NCBI RefSeq assembly: GCF_000959365.1
Contig: NZ_CP009555.1
Location: forward strand, 4,068,036-4,132,035
DNA from: Burkholderia oklahomensis C6786
Lineage (GTDB): Bacteria > Pseudomonadota > Gammaproteobacteria > Burkholderiales > Burkholderiaceae
Direction of reading: 5' to 3'
Length of the DNA stretch: 64,000 nt
Shown: positions 1-8,567 of the stretch, piece by piece
Numbering within the stretch: the stretch's first letter is position 1
Layout of the letters: each line of letters opens with the position of its first letter
Notes under the pieces: model-generated
What the model was told of the DNA's origin: nothing
Database searches by the model: none
Seen by the model: the letters and a program-made list of their open reading frames with translations, nothing else
Translations under genes and position numbers: made by a program

Positions 1-160
1 CGATCCCGAGCAGGCCGTTCTCCGACTGCAGCCACACTTCGACGCCCACTGGCACGTGGTTCGCGACGAGCGTCGGCAGCCCGATGCCGAGATTCACGTA
101 GAAGCCGTCCTGCAATTCCTTCGCCGCGCGCGCGGCCATCTGGTCACGATTCCAAGCCAT
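1..160 (-). CDS. scoB: 3-oxoacid CoA-transferase subunit B (partial)
   Basis: This is the N-terminal end of the beta subunit of succinyl-CoA:3-ketoacid CoA-transferase; the rest lies beyond the left edge of the window. The visible protein begins [16 protein letters not shown] and continues with the [10 protein letters not shown] motif characteristic of this subunit. With subunit A it moves CoA from succinyl-CoA to acetoacetate in ketone-body use. The start lies 1 nt beyond the scoA stop, so the two are translationally coupled. The catalytic glutamate falls outside the window. Confidence 0.93.
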   Translation of the reverse strand, partial: MAWNRDQMAARAAKELQDGFYVNLGIGLPTLVANHVPVGVEVWLQSENGLLGI

Positions 161-161
161 C

Positions 162-866
162 TCAGTCTCCTTTCGCGCGCACGACGCGTTGTTCGATGCG
201 TTTTTCCGGCGTCGCGTTGAGCACGAGCCGCTGCACGAAAATGCCGGGCGTGTGGACCTGATCCGGATCGAGCTCGCCGTTCTCGACGATCTCCTCGACT
301 TCGGCGACCGTGATCCGGCCCGCCATCGCGCACATCGGATTGAAGTTGCGCGCGGTGCGGCGGTAGATCAGATTGCCGGACTTGTCGGCCTTCCACGCCT
401 TCACGAGCGCGACGTCGGCCGTGAGCGAAGGCTCGAGCACGTAATGCTTGCCGTCGAACTCGCGCGTCTCCTTGCCTTCCGCGATCACGGTGCCGTAGCC
501 CGTCTGCGTGAAGAACGCCGGGATGCCCGCGCCGCCCGCGCGCAGCTTCTCCGCGAGCGTGCCTTGCGGCGTGAACTCGAGCTCGAGCTCGCCCGACAGA
601 TACTGGCGCTCGAATTCCTTGTTCTCGCCGACGTACGACGAGATCATCTTCTTGATTTGCCGGGTGTCGAGCAGAAGGCCGAGGCCGAAGCCGTCGACGC
701 CCGCGTTGTTGCTGATGCAGGTGATGCCTTTCACGCCCGAGTCGCGCAGCGCGGCGATGAGCGCTTCCGGAATGCCGCACAGGCCGAAGCCGCCGACCGC
801 GAAGGTCTGTCCGTCATGGACGACGCCCTCGAGCGCGGCAGCCGCGCTTGGGTAGACTTTGTTCAT
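162..866 (-). CDS. scoA: 3-oxoacid CoA-transferase subunit A
   Basis: This 234-residue protein is the alpha subunit of succinyl-CoA:3-ketoacid CoA-transferase, cytosolic, acting in acetoacetate activation. It carries the family N-terminus with a glycine-rich [10 protein letters not shown] motif (about residues 25-34) and the [15 protein letters not shown] stretch. Length is normal for a bacterial ScoA/LpsI. It is the first gene of the scoAB operon, with scoB 1 nt downstream. A LuxR-type regulator is transcribed in the opposite direction upstream, which may control the operon, although this is only inferred from position. Confidence 0.95.
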   Translation of the reverse strand: MNKVYPSAAAALEGVVHDGQTFAVGGFGLCGIPEALIAALRDSGVKGITCISNNAGVDGFGLGLLLDTRQIKKMISSYVGENKEFERQYLSGELELEFTPQGTLAEKLRAGGAGIPAFFTQTGYGTVIAEGKETREFDGKHYVLEPSLTADVALVKAWKADKSGNLIYRRTARNFNPMCAMAGRITVAEVEEIVENGELDPDQVHTPGIFVQRLVLNATPEKRIEQRVVRAKGD

Positions 867-1119
867 CTGTATGTCCCTTCCTCTATGGAAACCAGCTCGA
901 CGGCCCGCGCGGCTCGCGCGCGCGACGGACCTGTCGCACCATTCTAAGCATCCGCGGCGGATGCTGCCGCGACGATGCGTTTTCTTCTCTTATCCGTTCG
1001 CGGCCTGAGCCGCGACACCTGTGAAAGGGTACGATGCGCGCCGGATGCGGCACAATACGCAAAATTACATAAGCATTCGCCGCCGCTCGCGCGCCGCCCG
1101 ATCACTGTCCGTCAGCTAC

Positions 1120-1665
1120 ATGCCCGCCATCGACTACCAGACCGCCTTCCATCTCGCGCCGATCGGCCTCGTGCTGTCGCGCGATCGCGTCATCGAGGAT
1201 TGCAACGACGAACTCGCCGCGATCTTCCGCTGCGCGCGCGCCGACCTGATCGGCCGGTCGTTCGAGGTGCTCTACCCGTCGTCCGACGAATTCGAGCGGA
1301 TCGGCGAGCGGATCTCGCCCGTGATGATCGCGCACGGCAGCTACGCGGACGACCGCATCATGAAGCGCGCGAGCGGCGAGCTGTTCTGGTGCCACGTGAC
1401 GGGCCGCGCGCTCGACCGCACGGCGCCGCTCGCCGCGGGCGTGTGGACGTTCGAGGACTTGAGCGCGACGCGGCGCGTCGCGGTCGAACTGACGCCGCGC
1501 GAGCGCGAGATCGCCGCGCAGCTCGCGACCGGCAAGACGAGCAAGCAGATCGGCCGCGTGCTCGACATCAGCTCGCGCACGGTCGACATCTATCGCGCGC
1601 GGCTGATGCGCAAATACGGGACGGGAAATACGGCCGAGCTGGTGCAACGCCTGCTCGGGCAGTGA
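1120..1665 (+). CDS. PAS domain-containing LuxR-type transcriptional regulator
   Basis: A protein of about 181 residues with an N-terminal PAS-like sensor region (the segment after YQTAFHLAPIGLVLS, with an FDRT-like end at FEDLSATRR) and a C-terminal LuxR/GerE helix-turn-helix (LTPREREIAAQLATGKTSKQIG, with recognition helix ISSRTVDIYRARLMRKYG). There is no receiver domain, so it probably senses a small ligand or redox state through PAS. The start is uncertain: ATG 1120 lies just before the PAS core, but in-frame ATG 1045 and GTG 1021 would add 25 or 33 basic residues. No good ribosome-binding site marks any of them. It diverges from scoAB. Confidence 0.82.
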   Translation: MPAIDYQTAFHLAPIGLVLSRDRVIEDCNDELAAIFRCARADLIGRSFEVLYPSSDEFERIGERISPVMIAHGSYADDRIMKRASGELFWCHVTGRALDRTAPLAAGVWTFEDLSATRRVAVELTPREREIAAQLATGKTSKQIGRVLDISSRTVDIYRARLMRKYGTGNTAELVQRLLGQ

Positions 1666-2272
1666 AGACTCGGAACGCCGGCTGCCCAGGCAGGCGGACG
1701 AGCGCGCACGAATGACCGCGTCCCGCCCCGCCGGCTGCCGGGGAATCAAGAACGCCAATGAATCGAGTACTTGCCGCAACCGCAGCCGATCCATTGCCAC
1801 CCAAAGCTCAACAATTTCTTTTCCCGATACCGATTAGATCGAATTTCGGCTCTACACTTTTTCGAAAAAATTATTTAACCTTAGGCAACACAGTCCGAAT
1901 TAGATCAATCAATCTGAAGCATCACACGGAAAGCAACGTATTCACATTTATCAATCAATAGAGATTATATAGATAGCGAAAATGTCGGCCTTTCGGCCGG
2001 ATGTTTCATATCGCCTTGGTCGAGCCGGATGCTCGTTCGTTCCTGCTTCGCAGCGCCTTCGATCGACGCCAGGGCGCGACATTTTCATGCTGCCGGCCGC
2101 AAGGCCGCCGGCGCACTACGACAGGCGCCGCAGGGAGCTGAATAATCGAGCGGCCGGACGATCTCCCGAAGGGGCCGCCTTGCCTCAGCAAAACGCCGCG
2201 GCGGACTCTCGCATCGATCGGATTGCCCAAATCTCAAATTAGCCACGCCAATTCAAAGAGCCAGGTGAATTC
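1666..2272. other. AT-rich intergenic region upstream of the glycoside hydrolase gene
   Basis: This 607-bp stretch holds no convincing gene. Roughly 1800-1990 is strikingly AT-rich (runs of A and T, several TTA/TAA) against a GC-rich genome, and probably holds the promoter of the downstream secreted hydrolase. A 5-bp GNRA-type hairpin (CGGCC-gcaa-GGCCG) lies at 2094-2107. The two short open frames here lack homology that I recognise, coding-like codon use and ribosome-binding sites. The composition suggests acquired DNA or a long regulatory leader. Confidence 0.5.
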
Positions 2273-3805
2273 ATGATTATCGCGAGAGCAAAATATTTAT
2301 TCGTCATTTTTATGATGAACCTGATCGGATGCCATTCCGCATTTTCCCAAACCAATACACCGGTAACGGGCATCGACCTGGGCGGCGAAATCCTCGACAT
2401 TATCAATCAGAATCCCAAAAATCCGGCGCAAGCGATCAATAATTATATGGCGGGCGTTGCCGCAATGAACGTGCGCTGGTTGCGCCTTCATCTCGATTGG
2501 TCGGAGATCCAGCCAGCGTCGACATGGATCTTCACGAGCGATCCCAATCCCGGCCTCAGCAGCGGCCTGACCTGGGGCACGACGGACATCGTCGTCCGGG
2601 CAGCCAGAAATTATGGAATGCGAATTCTCGGCGTGATCACGTTGACGCCGCGCTGGGCGGTCAGTTCGCAATGTCCGAGCAGCTACCGGCAGTCGAATAA
2701 CGGCGCCTACGCGCTGTGCGCGCCGAACCCCACGGCTTACACCAACTTTGCCCGGGCGGCCGCCAAACATTACAGCAGCGACAGTTATGGCGGGAAAATC
2801 GATGCGTGGGAAATCTGGAACGAACCGAATTGCGGCCCCAATTTCATCCCTCACGATCCGGTGCTCTATACCCGGATCGTGAAGAGCGCGTATTCGGCGA
2901 TCAAACAGGCCAATCCATCGGCATCCGTCTATGCGGGCGGCAGTTCGGGATGCATCACGTCGCCGAACAATGGAACCGGTGCGCTTCCGTCGGCCGGCGT
3001 AGCCGGTCTGGCGAATTCGGTGGATTCCCGATACCCGGTTCCGTCGCAATGGGAGCCGCGCGACTGGCTGGCCGTGATGTACGCGAACGGCGCGCAGGGG
3101 TATTTCGACGGGCTCGCTCACCATCCTCATTGTCACAGCGACGACTGGCAGTCGCCAGGCGATCAGTGTCCGAGCACGACCCTCAACTCCGTGTACCCGG
3201 ATTACTCAAATCCGTTCAACATCATGTGGCATACCTTCTCGTCGCCTTCCTACGGCTGGCCATCCCCCACCGGCAAGACCTTCGCCAGTTACACGGGAAC
3301 GAGCCTGCGCGACCTGATGAGCGCAAACGGCGATGGAGGGAAACCCATTGTGATCACGGAGTTCGGCGTTGCGACAACCGCGTCGGACGGCGCCGCCAAT
3401 TTCACCGGCCAGCTGGGCGGCAGCTCGCAGCAATACACGAACGCCGATTTTCAGACGATGGCTCCTTCCTATCTGACGCAGGCGAATCAGGCCCGTGAGT
3501 ACAAGGCGCTGATGGCATGGATAGCCAATCAGCCATATGGCCAATACGGACCGGTTTACGCGTATTGCTACTCGGACATGGAGCTGTCGTCGCCGTACAG
3601 TGCAAACATCTACGAGCCGTATTTCGGCCTGGTGACGATCACCTCCTCGACAGGATCAACCGGAACGGCAGGAGCGCCCAAGATCGCCGGAACGTACCAG
3701 GCCGTGTCGGGACAGTACTATCCGGCCTGGCCCAACTTCGGCGCTGCCGCCACGGCGGCAGCCAATCAAACCCCGGGCTACGCGCCGGTCGGCCCCGGCT
3801 GGTGA
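2273..3805 (+). CDS. secreted glycoside hydrolase, clan GH-A (GH39-like)
   Basis: A 510-residue exported protein with a (beta/alpha)8 glycosidase fold. The acid/base glutamate is E184 in WEIWNEPN, and the nucleophile is E363 in VITEFGVAT; this pairing and the 'NEP' motif define clan GH-A, and the arrangement resembles GH39 proteins such as PslG. The N-terminus is a signal peptide (hydrophobic residues 8-19); L17-I-G-C20 fits a lipobox, so it may be a lipoprotein, although cleavage after AFS-25 by signal peptidase I is also possible. Many Asn/Ser codons and lower GC than its neighbours suggest transfer. It stands alone. Substrate is not predictable from sequence alone; a plant or self-made polysaccharide is likely. 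Confidence 0.8.
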   Translation: MIIARAKYLFVIFMMNLIGCHSAFSQTNTPVTGIDLGGEILDIINQNPKNPAQAINNYMAGVAAMNVRWLRLHLDWSEIQPASTWIFTSDPNPGLSSGLTWGTTDIVVRAARNYGMRILGVITLTPRWAVSSQCPSSYRQSNNGAYALCAPNPTAYTNFARAAAKHYSSDSYGGKIDAWEIWNEPNCGPNFIPHDPVLYTRIVKSAYSAIKQANPSASVYAGGSSGCITSPNNGTGALPSAGVAGLANSVDSRYPVPSQWEPRDWLAVMYANGAQGYFDGLAHHPHCHSDDWQSPGDQCPSTTLNSVYPDYSNPFNIMWHTFSSPSYGWPSPTGKTFASYTGTSLRDLMSANGDGGKPIVITEFGVATTASDGAANFTGQLGGSSQQYTNADFQTMAPSYLTQANQAREYKALMAWIANQPYGQYGPVYAYCYSDMELSSPYSANIYEPYFGLVTITSSTGSTGTAGAPKIAGTYQAVSGQYYPAWPNFGAAATAAANQTPGYAPVGPGW

Positions 3806-3853
3806 AGCTTCGAGAAAGCAAGCGCGAAAGCGAGCGTCAGCGCGCCGCCGCGC

Positions 3854-4285
3854 TCAAGCGACCTTCGCCTGCAGCGCGCTTTCGATCGTATTGCGCAGCA
3901 GCTCCGGCAGCGGCGCCGACTTGCCGAGCGCGTAGTCGACCCACACGCAGCGCGCGGCGCCGCGCGCGTACACGCGCTCGGGGTCGTCCGAGCGGGTCAG
4001 CTCGAACGCCGTGTCGAAGCTGCTGCGGCCGGGCTTCGCGGCCGACAGCCGCGCGACGACATCGCCCGGATAGTGCAACTGCCTCAGGAACTCCATCGAC
4101 GCGTTGACGACGACGGGCCCCTGCCCCTCGCCGTTGCCGCCCGCGATGCCGAGCTTGCCGAACCACGTGACGCGCGCCTCTTCCATGTAGCGGAAGTAGA
4201 CCGTGTTGTTCACGTGACCGAACGCGTCCATGTCGCCCCAGCGGATCGGCATCGACATTTCGAAAACAGGGGTGTAATCGCTCAT
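3854..4285 (-). CDS. acyl-CoA thioesterase, 4-hydroxybenzoyl-CoA thioesterase family
   Basis: A 143-residue single hotdog-fold protein. The stretch IRWGDMDAFGHVNNTVYFRYMEEARVTWF contains the D-x-D-x-x-G-H-V-N-N signature of the FcbC/YbgC thioesterases, whose Asp (D of GDMD) is catalytic. It hydrolyses an acyl- or aroyl-CoA in the cytosol. The start MSDYTP was chosen because the upstream extension reads out of the SDR gene in another frame. It follows the SDR gene by 44 nt on the same strand, so the two are probably cotranscribed. Confidence 0.9.
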   Translation of the reverse strand: MSDYTPVFEMSMPIRWGDMDAFGHVNNTVYFRYMEEARVTWFGKLGIAGGNGEGQGPVVVNASMEFLRQLHYPGDVVARLSAAKPGRSSFDTAFELTRSDDPERVYARGAARCVWVDYALGKSAPLPELLRNTIESALQAKVA

Positions 4286-4329
4286 CGCACTCTTCTTGTC
4301 TGCAAGGTGAAACCGTTCGGCGCGGCCGC

Positions 4330-5109
4330 TCACGCGATGCCCAGGCCGTCGTCGGCCGATACGATCGAGCCGTTGATGAACTGCGACTCGTCTGCGGCGA
4401 GGAGCAGCAGCAATCCGTCGAGATCCTGCGGCTTGCCGACCCGCCGGCGCGGCAGCATCGACTGCAGCTTCTGGCCCTGCTCGGTTTCCCACAGATAGTG
4501 ATTGATCTCGGTGTCGATGTAGCCTGGGCAGATCGCGTTGACGTTGATTCCGTGGCGGCCCCATTCGAGCGCCATCGCGCGCGTCATGTGGACGACGGCC
4601 GCCTTGCTCATCGCATACAGGCCGATCTGCGAGAACGGCCGCAGGCCCGCGACCGACGCGATGTTGATGATCCGGTACGCCGGCTTCGCGTTGCCGTTGC
4701 CCGCGCGCATCATCATCCGCTTCGCGACTTCCTGCGCGACGAAGAACGCGCCGCGCGTGTTCGTATCGAACACGTATTCGAAATCGGCGGGCGTCACGTC
4801 AACGAGCTTCTGCATCGTCGACACGCCCGAATTGTTGACCAGGATGTCGATCGTGCCCGCCTCCGTTTCCGCGTGCGCGACAGCCGCCTTGATACTCTGG
4901 TAATCGGTGACGTCGAGCGACACGACGTGCGCGGCGCCGCCCGCCGCCTCGATTTCCGCGCGCAGTTCCTTCAGGCGCTCGACGCGCCGGCTCGCGAGCA
5001 CGACCTTCGCGCCCGCCTGCGACAGCACCTGCGCGAAGCGCTGCCCGAGACCGCTCGACGCGCCCGTGATGAACGCGACCTTGCCTTCCAGATTGATCGA
5101 ACGGCCCAT
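4330..5109 (-). CDS. SDR family NAD(P)-dependent oxidoreductase
   Basis: A 259-residue classical short-chain dehydrogenase. It shows the nucleotide-binding TGASSGLG motif (about residues 15-22), NNSG at about 91-94, a Ser-Tyr-Lys active site (IASVAG...YAMSKAA, with YxxxK), and the ICPGYIDTE segment after it. Substrate is unknown; 3-hydroxyacyl-CoA or ketone reduction is common in this group. It lies upstream of the thioesterase and is divergent from the ETF-ubiquinone oxidoreductase gene, a setting consistent with acyl-CoA metabolism. Confidence 0.9.
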   Translation of the reverse strand: MGRSINLEGKVAFITGASSGLGQRFAQVLSQAGAKVVLASRRVERLKELRAEIEAAGGAAHVVSLDVTDYQSIKAAVAHAETEAGTIDILVNNSGVSTMQKLVDVTPADFEYVFDTNTRGAFFVAQEVAKRMMMRAGNGNAKPAYRIINIASVAGLRPFSQIGLYAMSKAAVVHMTRAMALEWGRHGINVNAICPGYIDTEINHYLWETEQGQKLQSMLPRRRVGKPQDLDGLLLLLAADESQFINGSIVSADDGLGIA

Positions 5110-5289
5110 GCCGACTCCTCATTATTCCGATGACATCATGCCGCACCAGTATGAAGCGTTCCCGCGTGCGACCCAACCCCACAAATAGAACGATCGTGCT
5201 AATCTTGGATTCCGCTGTTGCGGCGAGCGTTTTATTTCGCCGACAATACGATCCCGAATAAAAGCATTCTAATGGTTAGAGGAGCGTTC
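5110..5289. promoter_or_regulatory. divergent promoter region, SDR / ETF-QO
   Basis: This 180-bp region separates the divergent SDR and ETF-QO genes. It contains the 8-bp palindrome ACGATCGT (in AGAACGATCGTGCT, about 5188-5201), of the type bound by TetR-family regulators of fatty-acid oxidation, and an AT-rich stretch at 5250-5280 where the ETF-QO promoter is likely. A Shine-Dalgarno-like GAGGAG at 5279-5284 precedes the ETF-QO ATG. Operator assignment is inference only. Confidence 0.35.
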
Positions 5290-6963
5290 ATGACCCCCGC
5301 AAGCCTCATCGAGCAATACGGCCCGCGCGAATCGATGGAATACGACGTCGTGATCGTCGGCGGCGGCCCCGCAGGCCTGTCGGCGGCCATCCGCCTCAAG
5401 CAGCTCGCTGCTGGGAAAGGCACGGAAATCGGCGTCTGCGTGCTCGAAAAGGGTTCCGAGATCGGCGCGCACATCCTGTCGGGCGCCGTGATGGACCCGC
5501 GCGCGATCACCGAACTGTTCCCCGACTGGAAGGCGCAAGGCGCGCCGCTCACCGTCGACGTCACCGAAGACCGCTTCCTGTTCCTGACCGAGAAGAGCGG
5601 GTTCCAGGTGCCGAACTGGGCGCTGCCGGACAACTTCAAGAACCACGGCAACTACGTGATCAGCCTCGGCAACGTCACGCGCTGGCTCGGCCAGCAGGCC
5701 GAGGCGCTCGGCGTCGAGATCTTCCCGGGCTTCCCGGCGGCCGAGATCCTCTACAACGACGACGGCTCGGTCAAGGGCGTCGCGACAGGCAACATGGGGA
5801 TCGGCAAGGACGGCGAGCCGACCGAGAACTTCCAGCTCGGCATGGAGCTGCACGCGAAGTACACGCTCTTCTGCGAAGGCGCGCGCGGCCACCTCGGCCG
5901 CCAGCTGATGGACAAGTTCAAGCTGAACGCGAACAGCGATCCGCAGGCGTACGGCATCGGCATCAAGGAGCTGTGGGAAATCGACCCGGTCAAGCACAAG
6001 CCGGGCCTCGTGATCCACACGGCCGGCTGGCCGCTGTCGTCCGACACGTACGGCGGCTCGTTCCTGTATCACATGGACAACAACCAGGTCGTCGTCGGCT
6101 TCGTCGTCGGCCTCGCGTACACGAACCCGTACCTGTCGCCGTTCGAAGAGTTCCAGCGCTACAAGACCCATCCGGCGATCCGGCCGTTCCTCGAAGGCGG
6201 CAAGCGCGTGTCGTACGGCGCGCGCGCGATCACGGCAGGCGGCCTGCTGTCGCTGCCGAAGACCGTGTTCCCGGGCGGCGCGCTCGTCGGCGACGACGCG
6301 GGCTTCCTGAACGCGTCGCGGATCAAGGGCAGCCACGCGGCGATCAAGACCGGCATGCTCGCCGCCGAAGCCGCGTTCGACGCGGTGCAGGCGGGCCGCC
6401 AGGCCGACGAGCTGACCGCGTACCCGGACGCGTTCAAGACATCGTGGCTCTACACCGAGCTCTATCGCGCGCGCAACTTCAAGCAATGGATGGGCAAGGG
6501 CCTGTACCTCGGCACGCTGATGGTCGGCGTCGAGCAGAAGCTGATGAACGGCAACGTGCCGTGGACGCTGCATCACCAGCACGCGGACCACGAAATGCTG
6601 AAGCCCGCGTCGCAGTGCCAGCCGATCGACTATCCGAAGCCGGACGGCAAGCTGACGTTCGACCGGCTGTCGTCGGTGTTCGTCTCGAACACGAATCACG
6701 AGGAGAACCAGCCGGCGCACCTGACGCTGAAGGATGCGTCCGTGCCGGTGAACGTGAACCTGCGCACGTACGCGGGGCCGGAAGCGCGCTTCTGCCCGGC
6801 CGCCGTCTACGAGTTCGTGAAGAGCGACGACGGCACCGATCGCCTCGTGATCAACGCGCAGAACTGCGTGCATTGCAAGACCTGCGACATCAAGGACCCG
6901 ACGCAGAACATCGTGTGGGTCACGCCGGAGGGCGGCGGCGGGCCGAACTATCCGAACATGTGA
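5290..6963 (+). CDS. etfD: electron transfer flavoprotein-ubiquinone oxidoreductase
   Basis: A 557-residue ETF-QO, which passes electrons from reduced ETF (fed by acyl-CoA dehydrogenases) to ubiquinone at the inner membrane. The N-terminal FAD site is VVIVGGGPAGLSAAIRLKQ. The C-terminus binds one 4Fe-4S cluster through CVHCKTCDIKDP and ends GGGGPNYPNM, as in the mitochondrial and bacterial enzyme. ATG 5290 was chosen over GTG-like upstream codons because it follows GAGGAG at good spacing and matches the usual length. Transcription ends at the bidirectional terminator 7024-7047. Confidence 0.97.
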   Translation: MTPASLIEQYGPRESMEYDVVIVGGGPAGLSAAIRLKQLAAGKGTEIGVCVLEKGSEIGAHILSGAVMDPRAITELFPDWKAQGAPLTVDVTEDRFLFLTEKSGFQVPNWALPDNFKNHGNYVISLGNVTRWLGQQAEALGVEIFPGFPAAEILYNDDGSVKGVATGNMGIGKDGEPTENFQLGMELHAKYTLFCEGARGHLGRQLMDKFKLNANSDPQAYGIGIKELWEIDPVKHKPGLVIHTAGWPLSSDTYGGSFLYHMDNNQVVVGFVVGLAYTNPYLSPFEEFQRYKTHPAIRPFLEGGKRVSYGARAITAGGLLSLPKTVFPGGALVGDDAGFLNASRIKGSHAAIKTGMLAAEAAFDAVQAGRQADELTAYPDAFKTSWLYTELYRARNFKQWMGKGLYLGTLMVGVEQKLMNGNVPWTLHHQHADHEMLKPASQCQPIDYPKPDGKLTFDRLSSVFVSNTNHEENQPAHLTLKDASVPVNVNLRTYAGPEARFCPAAVYEFVKSDDGTDRLVINAQNCVHCKTCDIKDPTQNIVWVTPEGGGGPNYPNM

Positions 6964-7023
6964 CCGCACGCCCGCGCGCCGCGCGGGCATGGCGGCCGCA
7001 TCGGCGGATGCGGCAAAACGAAA

Positions 7024-7047
7024 CGGGCGCCGAGGCGCCCGCTTTTT
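7024..7047. terminator. bidirectional rho-independent terminator (ETF-QO / aroC)
   Basis: A 7-bp GC stem CGGGCGC-cgag-GCGCCCG (7024-7041) is followed by C and TTTTT on the plus strand. On the minus strand the same stem is followed by TTTCGTTTT. It sits between the convergent ETF-QO and aroC genes and can end both transcripts. Confidence 0.85.
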
Positions 7048-7141
7048 CGACTTCGTCTTTTGCCGATTTCTTCGATATGCGGCGATTTCGACGCGCCGCA
7101 CGCCAGCGGCGCGGGATGCGCCGCGCGTGTTCAAATCATGC

Positions 7142-8251
7142 TCACTCCGCTCCCGGCGCGCGCGCCGCGATCCTCGGCGTCGCGGTCGACACGTCGCCGC
7201 ACTGCGCGCGATGCCGCAGCGCGTGATCGATCAGGACGAGCGCGAGCATCGACTCGGCGATCGGCGTCGCACGAATCCCGACGCACGGGTCGTGACGGCC
7301 GAACGTCTCGACGACGGCGGGCTCCCCCGCTTTCGTGATCGAGCGGCGCGGCGTGCGGATGCTCGACGTCGGCTTGATCGCGATCGACACCGTGACGTCC
7401 TGCCCCGTCGAGATGCCGCCGAGCACGCCGCCCGCGTGATTGCCGACGAAGCCCTCCGGCGTCAGCTCGTCTCCGTGCACCGAGCCGCGCTGCGCGACGC
7501 TCGCGAAGCCCGCGCCGATCTCGACGCCCTTCACCGCGTTGATCCCCATCATCGCGTGCGCGATGTCCGCATCGAGGCGGTCGAAGAGCGGCTCGCCCCA
7601 GCCGGCCGGCACGCCGGACGCGACGACGCTGATCCGCGCGCCGATCGAATCGCCGTCCTTGCGCAGCGCGTCCATGTAGTCCTCGAGCTGCGGGACGACG
7701 TCCGCGTTCGGCGCGAAGAACGGGTTCTCGCGCACGTGCGACCAGTCGACGAACGGAATCTCGATCTCGCCCAGCGCGCTCATGTAGCCGCGCACCTCGA
7801 CGCCGAAGCGCTCGCGCAGCCACTTCTTCGCGATCGCGCCCGCGCCGACGACGGGCGCCGTCAGCCGCGCCGACGACCGGCCGCCGCCGCGATAGTCGCG
7901 CACGCCGTATTTCTGCCAGTACGTGTAGTCGGCATGGCCGGGGCGGAACGTGTCGGCGATGTTGCCGTAGTCCTTGCTGCGCTGGTCGGTGTTGCGGATG
8001 AGGAGCGCGATCGGCGCGCCCGTCGTCACGCCTTCGAACACGCCGGACAGGATCTCGACCTGATCGGGCTCCTGACGCTGCGTGACGTGGCGCGACGTGC
8101 CGGGCTTGCGGCGGTCGAGCTCGAGCTGGACGTCGGCTTCCGTGAGCGCCATGCCCGGCGGGCAGCCGTCGATCACGCAGCCGATCGCGGGACCGTGCGA
8201 CTCGCCGAAGGTCGTGACAGTGAAAAGCGTGCCGAGGGTGTTGCCGGACAT
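7142..8251 (-). CDS. aroC: chorismate synthase
   Basis: A 369-residue chorismate synthase, the last step of the shikimate pathway (EPSP to chorismate, needing reduced FMN). All signatures are present: [18 protein letters not shown] at the N-terminus, the conserved [14 protein letters not shown] and GRSSARLTA regions, and [16 protein letters not shown] near the C-terminus. The start MSGNTLG matches the family; a four-residue upstream ATG is less likely. The gene is convergent with ETF-QO and apparently monocistronic. Confidence 0.97.
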   Translation of the reverse strand: MSGNTLGTLFTVTTFGESHGPAIGCVIDGCPPGMALTEADVQLELDRRKPGTSRHVTQRQEPDQVEILSGVFEGVTTGAPIALLIRNTDQRSKDYGNIADTFRPGHADYTYWQKYGVRDYRGGGRSSARLTAPVVGAGAIAKKWLRERFGVEVRGYMSALGEIEIPFVDWSHVRENPFFAPNADVVPQLEDYMDALRKDGDSIGARISVVASGVPAGWGEPLFDRLDADIAHAMMGINAVKGVEIGAGFASVAQRGSVHGDELTPEGFVGNHAGGVLGGISTGQDVTVSIAIKPTSSIRTPRRSITKAGEPAVVETFGRHDPCVGIRATPIAESMLALVLIDHALRHRAQCGDVSTATPRIAARAPGAE

Positions 8252-8567
8252 AGGGCCGTCCAAAGAGAGTCAGTCGGGGAAATCGTCATTATGCCAGCCC
8301 GTTTCGGGCGATGCGGCGATATGGCGCGCGGCCGGCCGATGTTGCGCACCGCCTGGCGGCGTCGCACGACCGGACATGGCGCCACCAATACAGCGAAACG
8401 ACTCGGAACAAAACGGGAAAGCAGCCGGCGCGCGATGCAACGGGCCTTCCCGATCGGGCCGCGAGGCGACCGGGCGGGCGCCGCAACGCATCGCCCGGCC
8501 TGAACCGCGTTCGAACACGGGCGGCCGTCATGACGAAGCGACCCGCCCCGCCCGCAGCGCGCGCCGC
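8252..8567. other. intergenic region between aroC and the LplT-PlsC fusion gene
   Basis: A 316-bp stretch between two minus-strand genes. It should contain the aroC promoter near its left end (minus-strand direction) and the end of the upstream transcript. I see no gene, no clear terminator with a T-run and no notable repeat. Confidence 0.4.

Noticed and set aside
1758..2242. Two short frames in the AT-rich gap before the hydrolase
   Set aside because: No similarity that I recognise and no ribosome-binding site; the frames cross the AT-rich patch by chance.
3806..3853. Terminator between the hydrolase and thioesterase genes
   Set aside because: The gap has only short weak stems and no T-run, so I cannot support a terminator.
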